Positions 41,901 to 50,240 of a stretch of DNA of 64,000 bases are shown here, piece after piece. Source of the DNA: an uncultured Clostridia bacterium (GTDB lineage: Bacteria; Bacillota; Clostridia; UBA1381); assembly GCA_934444735.1 (NCBI GenBank), contig CAKSDE010000011.1, positions 1 to 64,000 on the forward strand, written 5' to 3'. The translations under genes were made by a program, and so were the position numbers. Each line of letters starts with the position of its first letter. The stretch's first letter is position 1. Below the pieces are notes generated by a model, which made no database searches, was not told where the DNA came from, and was given only the letters and a program-made list of their open reading frames with translations.

Positions 41901-44725
41901 ATAAGTTTGACACATCAAAGGTGGGTTCTATGCTCGACATGTTCAGGGAGTGCGGCTATAGTTCTCCGGTATTCACACTGGATTTGGGAGATAAGTTTGA
42001 TACATCAAGTTCAGTGGGTATGCTAAAAATGTTTAAAAGCTGCGGACGGAACAGCAAGGTGTTTACGGAGCTTGACTTAAGCGGGTTTACCTTTACATTT
42101 TCCGAAAAGAAGTACTTCCAAGAGTTTGCGGCGGATATTCCCGTGACAAAGTTTATTTTTGGCGAGGGTTGGGCAAATGCACCGCTTCCGGCAACAGGTG
42201 TTTTTTCCTCAAACAATCAGACTGACACCGTCGTGATTGGCGCGACTCCGAATCTGATGGCTTATGATTGGGCGAAAGATAACAGAACGGTAACATTCCC
42301 GGACAAAAAATATTACACGGTAACGGCTGTGGCGGAAAACGGCGGAACAGTCACGGGCGGAGGCACGGTATTGGAAGGTCAGAGCATTACCCTTACTGCG
42401 ACGGCAAATGACGGCTACACCTTTGACGGCTGGTATGACGGAGAAACAAAGGTAAGCGATGCAGCTGAATTTACAGTTGAAAATGTAACTGAGAATAAAA
42501 CATATACGGCGAAGTTTACCAAGGTTGTGTCCCGTCTTTTAAACACGAGTTGGGGATTGACGAAGAATAAATATACACTTTTTGACAAAGTGAAAGATGA
42601 CGGTGTCACAAGTTTAAATAGAAACGAATTTACTGCCGTACATTTTGTAGATTTAGCGGATTACGACATGACAAATATTACCTATTCCGACTATTCCGCA
42701 GACGGTGACGGCAGCGTTAAAGCGTGGGTGGACGGAACAGAGCTTTATATAGGCGGTTACGGAAAAATCATAGCGGGAGACAGCCTTTCGGGAGCATTTA
42801 GCGATGGAAGCAAAATTGACAGTATAACGGGATTTGAAATGCTTGATACATCAAATGTAATCAAGATGTACGGGATGTTTTACTGTTGTGGCTATCGGTC
42901 CAAGGTATTTACGCTTGACTTAGGAGATAACTTTGATACATCAAATGTTACTGAGATGTGCTTTATGTTCGCTTCCTGCGGCTATAGTTCTCCGGTATTC
43001 ACGCTTGACTTAGGGGATAAGTTTGACACGTCAAATGTAAACTGTACGGAATATATGTTTAGGAAGTGTGGTTATAGTTCCTTAGTCTTTACGCTTGATT
43101 TGGGAGATAAGTTTAACACATCAAATGTAAATTATACGCATGGAATGTTTTGGGAGTGCGGCTATAGTTCTCCGGTATTCACGCTTGATTTGGGGGATAA
43201 GTTTGATACGTCAAATGTAAAGAGAATGGAATGTATGTTTAAAAGCTGCGGACGGAACAGTACGGTGTTTACGGAGCTTGACTTAAGCGGGTTTACCTTT
43301 GCATTTTCCGAGACGGATTACTTCAAAGAGTTTGCGGCGGATATTCCCGTGACAAAGTTTATTTTTGGCGAGGGTTGGGCAAATGCACCGCTTCCGACAG
43401 CAGGCTCCTCAACTGGTGCTTTTTATACGGGAACCAGAACTGACACCGTCGTGATTGGCGCGACACCGAATCTGATGGCTTATAATTGGGCGAAAGATTA
43501 CAGAACGGTAACATTCCCGGACAAAAAATATTACACGGTAACGGCTGTGGCGGAAAACGGCGGAACAGTCACGGGCGGAGGCACGGTATTGGAAGGTCAG
43601 AGCATTACCCTTACCGCAGCGGCAAGTGACGGCTACATCTTTGACGGCTGGTATGACGGTGAAACGAAAGTAAGTGACACAGCAGAATTTACAGTTGAAA
43701 ATGTAACGGCGGATAAAACATATACGGCGAAGTTTGCAAAGAACCAGGTTGAACCGGATCCCGAACCGGAAAATCCTGAAATTCCGTATCTTAAATGGGA
43801 CGGAACCACACTTACACTTGTTAAAAAGGAAGGTGCAAGCTGTAGAGTCGGAATTGTTTATGTCGGCGGAGCAACATTTGATGCGGAAAATATAGAATGG
43901 AATGAATTGGTTGCCGCAGGCAAAGAATATGCTAATTTGAACAGCTCTGTAGGATATGCTGTCTATAATAACTTTACAAAAAGAACCCCGGGAACACGCG
44001 GCAACTATGTTGCGTTTGTAAAATATACGAAAGAAGACGGAACGACTACGGCTGATTACATTACATACTCCGTTAAAGATGCGGTAAGCTTTGAAATACC
44101 CGGTCTTTCGTATAATGTTAAGACAAAAGCGCTGCAAATGAAAGGAAATGTTGAATCTACGGTAGGTGTTGCGTATGTAGGAGATACCGAATTTAATGCG
44201 GGCGATATTACTTGGAATGACTTTGTAAAGGCAGGCAAAAAATATCAGGATATAAACGGCACCGGCGGATATGAAAAAGTGCTTAATACGCTTGATTACA
44301 CTAAAACCTTTAAAACCAACGGAAACTATGTTGCATTTATAAAGTATTTTGATGAAAACTTAAATAAGACGTTGGCAAAGTATTATGCATTTAACGTTGC
44401 CGATTATGATTCGCAGCCGACAGATGCTCCGTTTGCGGTAGCGGAAGAAAAACAGATAGTTTTAAAATCAAACGGATTGGACGTTGCTAAAGTAACCATA
44501 GCATATATCGGTACAGATGATATATATATTACAAACTGGAATGATTTTTCGGCTGCTGCTGCAAAATTTTCGGATATTAACGGAAAATCATTGAATCAGC
44601 AATACGCTAATCCGAAAGACGGCAGCGCATGGAAACAAGAGACAGCCGGCTGGTATGGGGTTTATATCCGTTATATCAAGGACGGCAAAACGTGCAATTC
44701 ATATTACACAGTAGAGCTTAATTAA
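38990..44725 (+). CDS. 1911-residue surface protein with BspA- and InlB-type repeats
   Basis: There is a signal peptide (about 1-28), then a parallel beta-helix-like region (about 30-290) like that of the broken gene at 2792. Three BspA-type (DUF285) leucine-rich blocks follow, with units such as MLDTSNVTNMEGMFYGCG and FTLDLGDKFDTSNV, in about 310-600, 800-1080 and 1205-1490. Four InlB-type B-repeats (YTVTAVAENGGTVTGGGTV, then GYTFDGWYDGET) lie between and after them. The C-terminus (about 1599-1911) holds three copies of a 95-100-residue beta domain ending in G-x-Y-V-x-F-x-K-Y. The same domain is in the LCP protein at 58400. There are no SLH, LPxTG or choline-binding modules, so anchoring must use something else. 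It stands just before the exopolysaccharide cluster; binding to that polymer is an inference. Tandem ATG codons follow GAGAGGTG. Confidence 0.85.
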   Translation: MMLKKWKGLLSFVICISILCTVMPITGYAEDNAVSVTFGGNTEYYTAIDAAWTAAVSLDTTAENKATIKLLADCTAENTLTNAEDYLVLDTNGRTLTTPDATYTQNNDVICGISAEGGSLEIIGNGTITGISSRHFARAILLISGGKVYADGVTIHNTGTTGSNAVLIKGGEFHLLNSYLISASEYALYADTTDSTVYLYSGKIESTGRAAMIAEKANVKICCSDKPLYFINNKPTKYWEIINDASYVHLEENARMDIEYSNNPDGSNSTLLENVTELTNAAILEKGYLKIQTSFTPSYLFDTRASNTLLSKIKTDGVTELDVGAFTAVHFVDLADYDMTNITYSDYSASGDGSVKAWVDGTELYIGGYGKIIAGESLMEAFRLGTNINAITGMEMLDTSNVTDMSYMFYKCGSDSTSFTLDLGDNFDTSNVTNASCMFWVCGENSPVFTLNLGNKFDTSKVIYMNNMFNFCGEKSNVFTLDLGDKFDTSNVKNMTNMFASCGKTSKVFTLDLGDKFHTENVTIGMNLMFYQCGQSSEVFKELDLSGFTISPELKNGLSGFVSNTPITKIIFGKGWRNAGLPTGGSSMSGLAYSSSKNNPIEIVGATKNLRSYDWAKDNRIVTFTDSITYTITAQASAGGTVTGGGAVLDGESITLTAAADNGYTFDGWYDGDTKVCETEEFVIEDAADDKTYTAKFTKDIVYYTVTAVAENGGTVTGGGTVLEGESITLTATADDGYTFDGWYDVETKVSETAEFAVENVTENKTYTAKFTKVVSRLLKTSLDFYGTNGGSYTLMNKVKDDGVTSLNINEFTAVHFVDLADYDMTNITYSDYSADGDGSVKAWVDGTELYIGGYGKIIAGDSIAAAFCGGRKIDSITGFEMLDTSNVTNMEGMFYGCGYNSTEFTLDLGDNFDTSKVTNMGCMFFECGYNSPVFTLDLGGKFDTSNVTGMEYMFWACGYKSLVFTLDLGDKFDTSKVGSMLDMFRECGYSSPVFTLDLGDKFDTSSSVGMLKMFKSCGRNSKVFTELDLSGFTFTFSEKKYFQEFAADIPVTKFIFGEGWANAPLPATGVFSSNNQTDTVVIGATPNLMAYDWAKDNRTVTFPDKKYYTVTAVAENGGTVTGGGTVLEGQSITLTATANDGYTFDGWYDGETKVSDAAEFTVENVTENKTYTAKFTKVVSRLLNTSWGLTKNKYTLFDKVKDDGVTSLNRNEFTAVHFVDLADYDMTNITYSDYSADGDGSVKAWVDGTELYIGGYGKIIAGDSLSGAFSDGSKIDSITGFEMLDTSNVIKMYGMFYCCGYRSKVFTLDLGDNFDTSNVTEMCFMFASCGYSSPVFTLDLGDKFDTSNVNCTEYMFRKCGYSSLVFTLDLGDKFNTSNVNYTHGMFWECGYSSPVFTLDLGDKFDTSNVKRMECMFKSCGRNSTVFTELDLSGFTFAFSETDYFKEFAADIPVTKFIFGEGWANAPLPTAGSSTGAFYTGTRTDTVVIGATPNLMAYNWAKDYRTVTFPDKKYYTVTAVAENGGTVTGGGTVLEGQSITLTAAASDGYIFDGWYDGETKVSDTAEFTVENVTADKTYTAKFAKNQVEPDPEPENPEIPYLKWDGTTLTLVKKEGASCRVGIVYVGGATFDAENIEWNELVAAGKEYANLNSSVGYAVYNNFTKRTPGTRGNYVAFVKYTKEDGTTTADYITYSVKDAVSFEIPGLSYNVKTKALQMKGNVESTVGVAYVGDTEFNAGDITWNDFVKAGKKYQDINGTGGYEKVLNTLDYTKTFKTNGNYVAFIKYFDENLNKTLAKYYAFNVADYDSQPTDAPFAVAEEKQIVLKSNGLDVAKVTIAYIGTDDIYITNWNDFSAAAAKFSDINGKSLNQQYANPKDGSAWKQETAGWYGVYIRYIKDGKTCNSYYTVELN
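41311..43740 (+). repeat. Two 1215-bp tandem coding repeats
   Basis: 41311-42525 and 42526-43740 are near-identical at their ends (TGTGTCCCGTCT at the start of each) and similar throughout. Each encodes one DUF285 block plus one InlB-type repeat (405 codons, so in frame). A first, more diverged unit lies upstream (about 39880-41310) and carries two InlB-type repeats. Recombination between units would change the protein by whole blocks. Confidence 0.85.
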
Positions 44726-44732
44726 CAAGCTT

Positions 44733-44803
44733 ATGCGGTACTTCCCTTTTGGGAAGTGCTGCAATCAAAGCCCATAAGGTGCGTCTTTGTGGGTTTTGGT
44801 TGC
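44733..44803 (+). terminator. Pair of hairpins before the polysaccharide cluster
   Basis: ACTTCCC-TTTT-GGGAAGT, then a longer hairpin with CAAAGCCCA / TGGGTTTTGG. A classic long T-tract is missing, so they could be attenuator-like rather than a plain terminator. Confidence 0.55.
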
Positions 44804-44831
44804 AGTAGAAACTATGGAGGTTTGATTTTTA

Positions 44832-46337
44832 ATGAATTTAACTGTAAAGGATGTATTTCTTGCTTTATGGCACAGTATATTGCTGATTGTTATTGCTTCG
44901 CTTATCGGAATGGCGGCATTCGGAGGATTTACATATTGCTTTGTAAAACCGGAGTATACCGCGACTGCCAAGCTTTATGTTTATAATGAGAAGAATGATG
45001 ACAGGTATATTACAACCGGGGATCTGACTGTTTCAAAATCTTTGGTAGATACCTATTTGATAATCATTCGCTCCGATCCGGTATTAGAGCAGGTTGCAGA
45101 TAAACTGAAAGGCAGATATCCGGACTTGACGGCAAAAAAGATTAACGGCTTGCTTTCAGGGAGTGCTATGAACGAGACAGAGGCATTTTATATTTCGGCT
45201 ACTTCACAAAACAGGCAAATGGCAGCAGATATTGTTAACGAGATTATTGAAATTGTTCCCGATGAAATTATAAGAATTGTAAAGGCTGCGTCAGTTGAAG
45301 TAATAGAAGAAGCTAAGGTGCCGGATATTGACGATTACAATTGGCCTATATCACGTAATGCATTTATCGGCTTTGCGGTCGGATTTATTTTATCCTGCGG
45401 ATATATTCTGCTTGCAAATTCTATGGATACAACCGTTTACGGAAGAAATGAAATTATAAATAACTTCAAAATTCCGGTTATAGGCATTATCCCGCCGCAT
45501 GAAGAAACCGATTTTCCGAAAAAGAAAAGAGGCAAAAATTCCGAGGAGGAATCAAATGCTCTTTCGCATCGGTTTATATTGAACGAGAATACATCTTTCG
45601 CTGTTTCGGAGGCATACCGTATGGCGAGAACAAATATTTTCTATTTGCCGACTCAAGGCAGCTGCAAAAAAATTGTTATTGCCAGTGCAGTCGCATCGGA
45701 GGGAAAGAGTACGTGCGGTATTAACATTTCAAAGGTATTGGCACAGGCGGGAAAAAAAGTGCTTTTGATCGATGCGGATATGCGCAGACCGAGAATTGCA
45801 CGCTATCTTAATATTGATAAACAAGAAGGGCTTTCGGAGTACCTCGCGGGAATAAGCGATGATGCCGAAATTATAAAAAGCGCCGATTTGGGCTTTGATA
45901 TTATAGTTTCCGGCAATGTCAGCAGTTCATCGGCAGAGCTTTTGGCAACGCCGAGAGTGAGTACATTGCTTGATGAATGCAGCAAAGACTATGATTATAT
46001 CATTATCGATACACCGCCGGTGAATGTTGTAACAGACGCGACGGTGCTTGCCGATAAAATCGACGGGTATCTTCTCGCTGTCCGCGCAGGATTCTCAAAT
46101 GTGGACGATATTAAACAAACAGTTCATTCTTTAGAGCAGGTAGAGGCAAAAATACTCGGTATTATATTGGAAAATGTCGATCCGAAAACGGAAATATACG
46201 GAAAATACAGCAGATACGGAAAATACGGTAAATACGACAGATACTATAATAATTATTACAGTGATTATTCAAAGTACAAATATTACGGCAATGCATATAC
46301 AAAAGAAAAATCTACAAGTGAGTCGGTGATAGAATGA
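44832..46337 (+). CDS. Wzz-type chain-length regulator fused to BY-kinase
   Basis: This 501-residue protein has an N-terminal Wzz domain with two membrane helices (about 15-35 and 173-195) and a cytoplasmic bacterial tyrosine kinase domain. The kinase shows Walker A SAVASEGKST (about 281-290), Walker A' LLIDADMRRPR (about 311-321) and Walker B DYIIIDTPP (about 386-394). The tail (about 455-490) has some 15 tyrosines in a YGKY-like cluster for autophosphorylation. It controls polymer length and export. In most Bacillota the membrane activator and the kinase are separate (CpsC/CpsD); the fused form is the proteobacterial Wzc layout. The next gene is its phosphatase and overlaps by four bases. 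Confidence 0.93.
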   Translation: MNLTVKDVFLALWHSILLIVIASLIGMAAFGGFTYCFVKPEYTATAKLYVYNEKNDDRYITTGDLTVSKSLVDTYLIIIRSDPVLEQVADKLKGRYPDLTAKKINGLLSGSAMNETEAFYISATSQNRQMAADIVNEIIEIVPDEIIRIVKAASVEVIEEAKVPDIDDYNWPISRNAFIGFAVGFILSCGYILLANSMDTTVYGRNEIINNFKIPVIGIIPPHEETDFPKKKRGKNSEEESNALSHRFILNENTSFAVSEAYRMARTNIFYLPTQGSCKKIVIASAVASEGKSTCGINISKVLAQAGKKVLLIDADMRRPRIARYLNIDKQEGLSEYLAGISDDAEIIKSADLGFDIIVSGNVSSSSAELLATPRVSTLLDECSKDYDYIIIDTPPVNVVTDATVLADKIDGYLLAVRAGFSNVDDIKQTVHSLEQVEAKILGIILENVDPKTEIYGKYSRYGKYGKYDRYYNNYYSDYSKYKYYGNAYTKEKSTSESVIE

Positions 46338-46966
46338 ATTTACCTAAAATTGATTATCATTCGCACATATTACCCGGAATCGATGACGGGGCTGAAAATG
46401 TCGAAAAAAGTATTTTACTTATAAAGCAGGCAAAAAAATACGGGGTTGAAGAAATCTATGCCACACCGCACTGTTATTTACATAAAACGAATGTCGAAAG
46501 GTTTTGCGATAAAAGACAGCAGGCATTAGAATCGATTGAAAAGATTGGACTTGAAGTCCCAGTTAAATTAGGTGCGGAAATTCTTCTTATTCCGGGGCTT
46601 CAGAATCTTTCGGGAATTGATAAGTTATGTATGCCGGACGGGAATAATATTTTGCTTGAATTGCCGTTAAACGAATCGCTTATAACCGAGCATTATTTTA
46701 TCGCGGCAGAACAGCTTAAAAAAAGATTCGGTATTGTAATGGCTCACCCGAATCGCTATTCCGATTTTATTGTCGGGCAAATGCTTGAGATCGGTGCGGT
46801 TTTGCAGATTAACAGCGATGATGTATGTATAAGAAAAGAGAGAAAACGGATTATAAGATGGATAGATCAAGACTGTGTATATGCCATTGGAAGTGATGTC
46901 CATAGGGGGAATGGAAATTACCGCAGATTTAAAAAAGCATATGAATTTTTAATTGGTAATGATTAG
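46334..46966 (+). CDS. CpsB/CapC-type PHP-domain tyrosine phosphatase
   Basis: The 210-residue protein starts with KIDYHSHILPGIDDG, the PHP metal-binding block, followed by ATPHCYLH, LGAEILLIPG, MAHPNRYSDF and YAIGSDVHRG. All are typical of Mn-dependent phosphatases that dephosphorylate BY-kinases. It overlaps the kinase stop codon (ATGA), which fits its role of resetting that kinase. The length is slightly shorter than the usual 240-255 residues. A MITE-like repeat begins 18 bases after its stop. Confidence 0.92.
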   Translation: MNLPKIDYHSHILPGIDDGAENVEKSILLIKQAKKYGVEEIYATPHCYLHKTNVERFCDKRQQALESIEKIGLEVPVKLGAEILLIPGLQNLSGIDKLCMPDGNNILLELPLNESLITEHYFIAAEQLKKRFGIVMAHPNRYSDFIVGQMLEIGAVLQINSDDVCIRKERKRIIRWIDQDCVYAIGSDVHRGNGNYRRFKKAYEFLIGND

Positions 46967-46984
46967 TTTTACAATTAAATAAAT

Positions 46985-47197
46985 AGGTAATTGTAAAACT
47001 AACGTTTTCCAATTAAAATTCTTAGGTAGAAATAAAAAGTTCCGGCCGATTTTAATTTTACGGCAGGTTGAAACTTTTTATTTCAGCCAAAAATGACGCA
47101 CATGTCGTCATTTTTGATTACAAATCAGGGGTTAGCACCCCCGATACCCCCCATAAGAATGGTGGCTAATTGTAAAATTTACATTTTACAATTACCT
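46985..47197 (-). repeat. MITE-like 213-bp element, copy B (inverted)
   Basis: Reverse-complement copy of 23217-23428. The outer ends AGGTAATTGTAAAAC and TTTTACAATTACCT are well preserved. AAATAAAT is adjacent on the left (46977-46984) and recurs 6 bases beyond the right end (47204-47211). The left terminal repeat also forms a perfect palindrome with TAGTTTTACAATTA at 46964-46977, apparently a further partial terminal repeat. It ends 27 bases before the sugar transferase start. Confidence 0.9.
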
Positions 47198-47224
47198 ATA
47201 CCCAAATAAATGAAAGGAGAAAAT

Positions 47225-47905
47225 ATGATTGAGCTAAGACAAAATCCTAATTATATTTTAATTGCGAAGAGAGAAATAATAAAAGACAAAAGGCTTGTAT
47301 ATTGTTTTACCAAAAGATGCGTTGATTTACTTTTGTCGCTGCTTGTTATGCCGATATATTTAATCCTGTATGTTTTGGTGGCAGCGGCTGTTAAAGTCAC
47401 CGACGGCGGTCCGGTATTATACAAATCCGTTCGGATGGGAAAAGACGGAACCCCTTTTTATATGTATAAATTCAGAACGATGAAGATTAATGCCGATAGA
47501 TTAGAGGATTTTTTAACGGCGGAGGAATTGGAAAAGTATAAAAAGGAATATAAATTGGAAAATGATCCGCGTGTTACATGGATCGGAAAGATCTTAAGAA
47601 AGACATCGGCGGACGAGTTGCCGCAGATTTTAAATGTCATAAAAAACGAGATGAGCCTTATAGGACCGAGACCGATTCTTGATGAGGAAACATTGCTTTA
47701 CGGAGACGACAGAAGCACTTTACTAAGTGTAAAACCCGGACTTACGGGATACTGGCAGGCTTACGCCCGAAACGATGTGGGATATATTGACGGCAGACGT
47801 CAGGAAATGGAATTATATTATATAAAGAACAGGTCTTTAAAGCTTGACACAAAAATTTTCTTTGCCACAATCAAACGGGTGCTTTCGGGAAAGGGAGTGT
47901 TCTGA
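47225..47905 (+). CDS. Undecaprenyl-phosphate sugar phosphotransferase (priming enzyme)
   Basis: This 226-residue protein has one membrane helix (about 33-55) and a bacterial sugar transferase domain: YMYKFRTMKINADRL, SADELPQILNVIKNEMSLIGPRP and KPGLTGYWQAYAR. It starts repeat-unit assembly by moving a sugar-1-phosphate to undecaprenyl phosphate on the inner face of the membrane. Only the catalytic part is present, not the long multi-helix form. I chose ATG at 47225, because AAAGGAG is 6 bases upstream. The donor sugar cannot be deduced. Confidence 0.92.
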   Translation: MIELRQNPNYILIAKREIIKDKRLVYCFTKRCVDLLLSLLVMPIYLILYVLVAAAVKVTDGGPVLYKSVRMGKDGTPFYMYKFRTMKINADRLEDFLTAEELEKYKKEYKLENDPRVTWIGKILRKTSADELPQILNVIKNEMSLIGPRPILDEETLLYGDDRSTLLSVKPGLTGYWQAYARNDVGYIDGRRQEMELYYIKNRSLKLDTKIFFATIKRVLSGKGVF

Positions 47906-47906
47906 A

Positions 47907-49013
47907 GTGGACAAGCACCGTAAAGTTTTACACGTTGCCCTTGTTCACGGCGGCGGTGTAGAAGTTTATACAAGAATGCTGATTGAACATACATATAGAA
48001 ATTATGATACAGTATTGATATGTGCCTCGGAATACGGCAAAGATTTGTTGCCTGAAAATGCCTGTACGGTATATGATGTAGATGTACCTAGAGAAATATC
48101 GGTATCGGAAGATTTAAAGGCGATTTTAAAAATACGTAAAATAATAAAAAAAGAAAATCCGGACGTTTTATATTGCCATTCCTCAATGGCGGGAGCAATA
48201 GGACGTATAGCGGCAATGGGATTGGGCTGCAAGGTGATATACAACCCTCACGGCTGGTCATTTGATATGGATATACCGTCCGGGAAAAAGATGTTTTACC
48301 GTTTCATGGAAAAAATCCTGGCGGTTAAAACCGATAAAATAGTAACGATTTCAGAATATGAAAAAAGAATCGCATTAAAAAATAAAATTTGTAATGAAAA
48401 CAAAATCGAGGTTATTCTTAACGGCATAGATTTGGACAAATGTAAATCTGTCAAAGTAAAAAGATGCGAACTCGGATATAAAGAAAATGATTTTATTGTC
48501 GGCTGTGCCGCAAGATTGTCCGCTCAGAAGGATCCGCTGCTTTTTGCAGATGTTGCCGGTTATATTGCAAAGAAGTACCCCGATGCACGCTTTATCTGGG
48601 TGGGAGACGGAGAACTCATGGAGGATTTTACAGCAGCTCTAAAAAAAAATAATGTATTCGATAAAACAGCAATTACAGGTTGGGTTGATAATCCGTATGA
48701 ATATATTTCAATTTTTGATGTTGCCGTTTTGTTTTCAAAATGGGAGGGGTTTGGACTGTGCCTTGCCGAATACCTTGCTTTGGGTAAGCCTGTTGTGGCA
48801 ACAAACGTAGGTGCAGTTTCGGAAATTATACAGGATGGGATTTGCGGTAAACTTATGAATTGCAGAAATCCCGAGTTGATTGCAGATGAAATTGTGGCTT
48901 ATAAACAATGTAAAAATTTAGATGATATAAATCGAAAATGTGTTGAATTATCCTGGAAATTTGATTTTAAAATAACGGCGGATAAGACGGTGAAGATGAT
49001 TGCAGATTTGTAA
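47907..49013 (+). CDS. GT4-family glycosyltransferase
   Basis: The 368-residue protein has a GT-B fold. The N-terminal half opens with LHVALVHGGGVEVYTRMLIE, and the C-terminal half has EGFGLCLAEYLALGKPVVAT, the E-x7-E nucleotide-sugar motif of GT4 retaining enzymes. It adds a sugar to the lipid-linked repeat unit in the cytoplasm. GTG at 47907 is one base after the previous stop, with GGGAG about 10 bases upstream, so the two genes are coupled. Donor and acceptor are unknown. Confidence 0.88.
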   Translation: MDKHRKVLHVALVHGGGVEVYTRMLIEHTYRNYDTVLICASEYGKDLLPENACTVYDVDVPREISVSEDLKAILKIRKIIKKENPDVLYCHSSMAGAIGRIAAMGLGCKVIYNPHGWSFDMDIPSGKKMFYRFMEKILAVKTDKIVTISEYEKRIALKNKICNENKIEVILNGIDLDKCKSVKVKRCELGYKENDFIVGCAARLSAQKDPLLFADVAGYIAKKYPDARFIWVGDGELMEDFTAALKKNNVFDKTAITGWVDNPYEYISIFDVAVLFSKWEGFGLCLAEYLALGKPVVATNVGAVSEIIQDGICGKLMNCRNPELIADEIVAYKQCKNLDDINRKCVELSWKFDFKITADKTVKMIADL

Positions 49014-49031
49014 CGGTGGTGAGTTTAGCAG

Positions 49032-50240
49032 ATGAAATTAGGGATAGTATCATGTTATTTTATCAATAATTACGGAAGTATCCTGCAGGCATATGCCTTG
49101 CAGGAATATTTCAGCGCCAAAGGTATCGAATGTGATACTATATCTGTTGAGGGTTTGAAACCGTATCTTGATGCTAAAAAAAAGCAATACTATTTTCGAA
49201 ATATCCATAAAGCGGGGTTACTTTTTTCAAAGCTCCCCATGATATGCTTAAAGGTGCTGCAAAAAATCAATTACAGAAATCTGGGGACGAGTTACAGTGA
49301 GCGTGTGCGGAAATTTAACGGTTTTAGAAAAAATTTTAAGATTTCAAATAAAAGTGCATCTTCACTTAAAGAATTAACCGAACTGTCTGCAATGTATGAT
49401 ATGATTGTGGTCGGAAGTGACCAGCTGTGGAGACCGGATAACATATTTCCGGACTACTATACGCTTAGCTGGGTGCCGGACAATATACCGAAAGCTTCGT
49501 ATGCTACAAGCTTTGGTGTTGCCGACTTGGACAGATATTATAAATTAAAGGCGAAAACATTTCTGAACCGTTTGTCTGCAATTTCGGTGCGTGAGAGCAG
49601 CGGCGGCGATTTGGTAAAAGAACTTACGGGAAAATTTCCCTGTATGGTTTGCGATCCTGTTTTTCTGCTTACAAAAGATCAATGGAATGAGCTTTTGGAT
49701 ACTTCGCTCTGCCCGAGAAAAAAGTACATTTTTACATACTTTCTCGGAAAAGGGAAAGAATGCCGTAAATTTACCGAAAAACTCTCGGCTGTTACGGGAC
49801 TTCCGGTGTTAGGGATGATACATAACGATTCTTACATTGCATCGGACGAAAGGATAGATTATCCGATTGCCTCTTGTTCTCCGAATGAATTTTTAGGGTT
49901 TATTTCCAACGCTGAATATATCTGCACGGATTCGTTTCATGCGACTGCATTTTCAACGATATTTAACAAAAATTTTTTTGTATTTAACCGTTTTAAATCG
50001 CAAAAACATGGAACAAACTCACGTATCGGATCATTTTTAAGAACAATAGGCCTTGAAAACCGATTGATTGCTAACCCTGATAAAGCACGGGACGCAAGTT
50101 TAAATGATATTGATTATGAATCGGTAAATAATAAGCTTTTATTATTTATAAAGAAAAGCCATAACTTTATAGAAAGCGAAATATTACAAGGAGTAAGCGG
50201 TAATGTACAAGAAAAAAATTTTGCATCTCAGCTTGACTAA
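49032..50240 (+). CDS. Polysaccharide pyruvyl transferase family protein 1
   Basis: The 402-residue protein has the family pattern NNYGSILQAYALQEYF near the start, MIVVGSDQLWRPD in the middle and CTDSFHATAFS near the C-terminus. Members transfer pyruvate from phosphoenolpyruvate to a sugar as a ketal, which gives the polymer a negative charge; not all members are proven. The second member at 55857 is only distantly similar. Its end overlaps the next gene by 38 bases. Each of the two genes is followed, at most one gene later, by an FrhB-like iron-sulfur protein gene. Confidence 0.88.
   Translation: MKLGIVSCYFINNYGSILQAYALQEYFSAKGIECDTISVEGLKPYLDAKKKQYYFRNIHKAGLLFSKLPMICLKVLQKINYRNLGTSYSERVRKFNGFRKNFKISNKSASSLKELTELSAMYDMIVVGSDQLWRPDNIFPDYYTLSWVPDNIPKASYATSFGVADLDRYYKLKAKTFLNRLSAISVRESSGGDLVKELTGKFPCMVCDPVFLLTKDQWNELLDTSLCPRKKYIFTYFLGKGKECRKFTEKLSAVTGLPVLGMIHNDSYIASDERIDYPIASCSPNEFLGFISNAEYICTDSFHATAFSTIFNKNFFVFNRFKSQKHGTNSRIGSFLRTIGLENRLIANPDKARDASLNDIDYESVNNKLLLFIKKSHNFIESEILQGVSGNVQEKNFASQLD

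Noticed and set aside
40200..43300. Regularly spaced repeats that could suggest a CRISPR array
   Set aside because: They are coding repeats of a BspA-type protein in one open frame; units are long and diverged, with no short identical repeats and unique spacers, and no cas genes.
43409..44137. Minus-strand ORF of 242 codons opposite the giant repeat protein
   Set aside because: It is a shadow of the repeat-rich coding frame; the composition is not protein-like.
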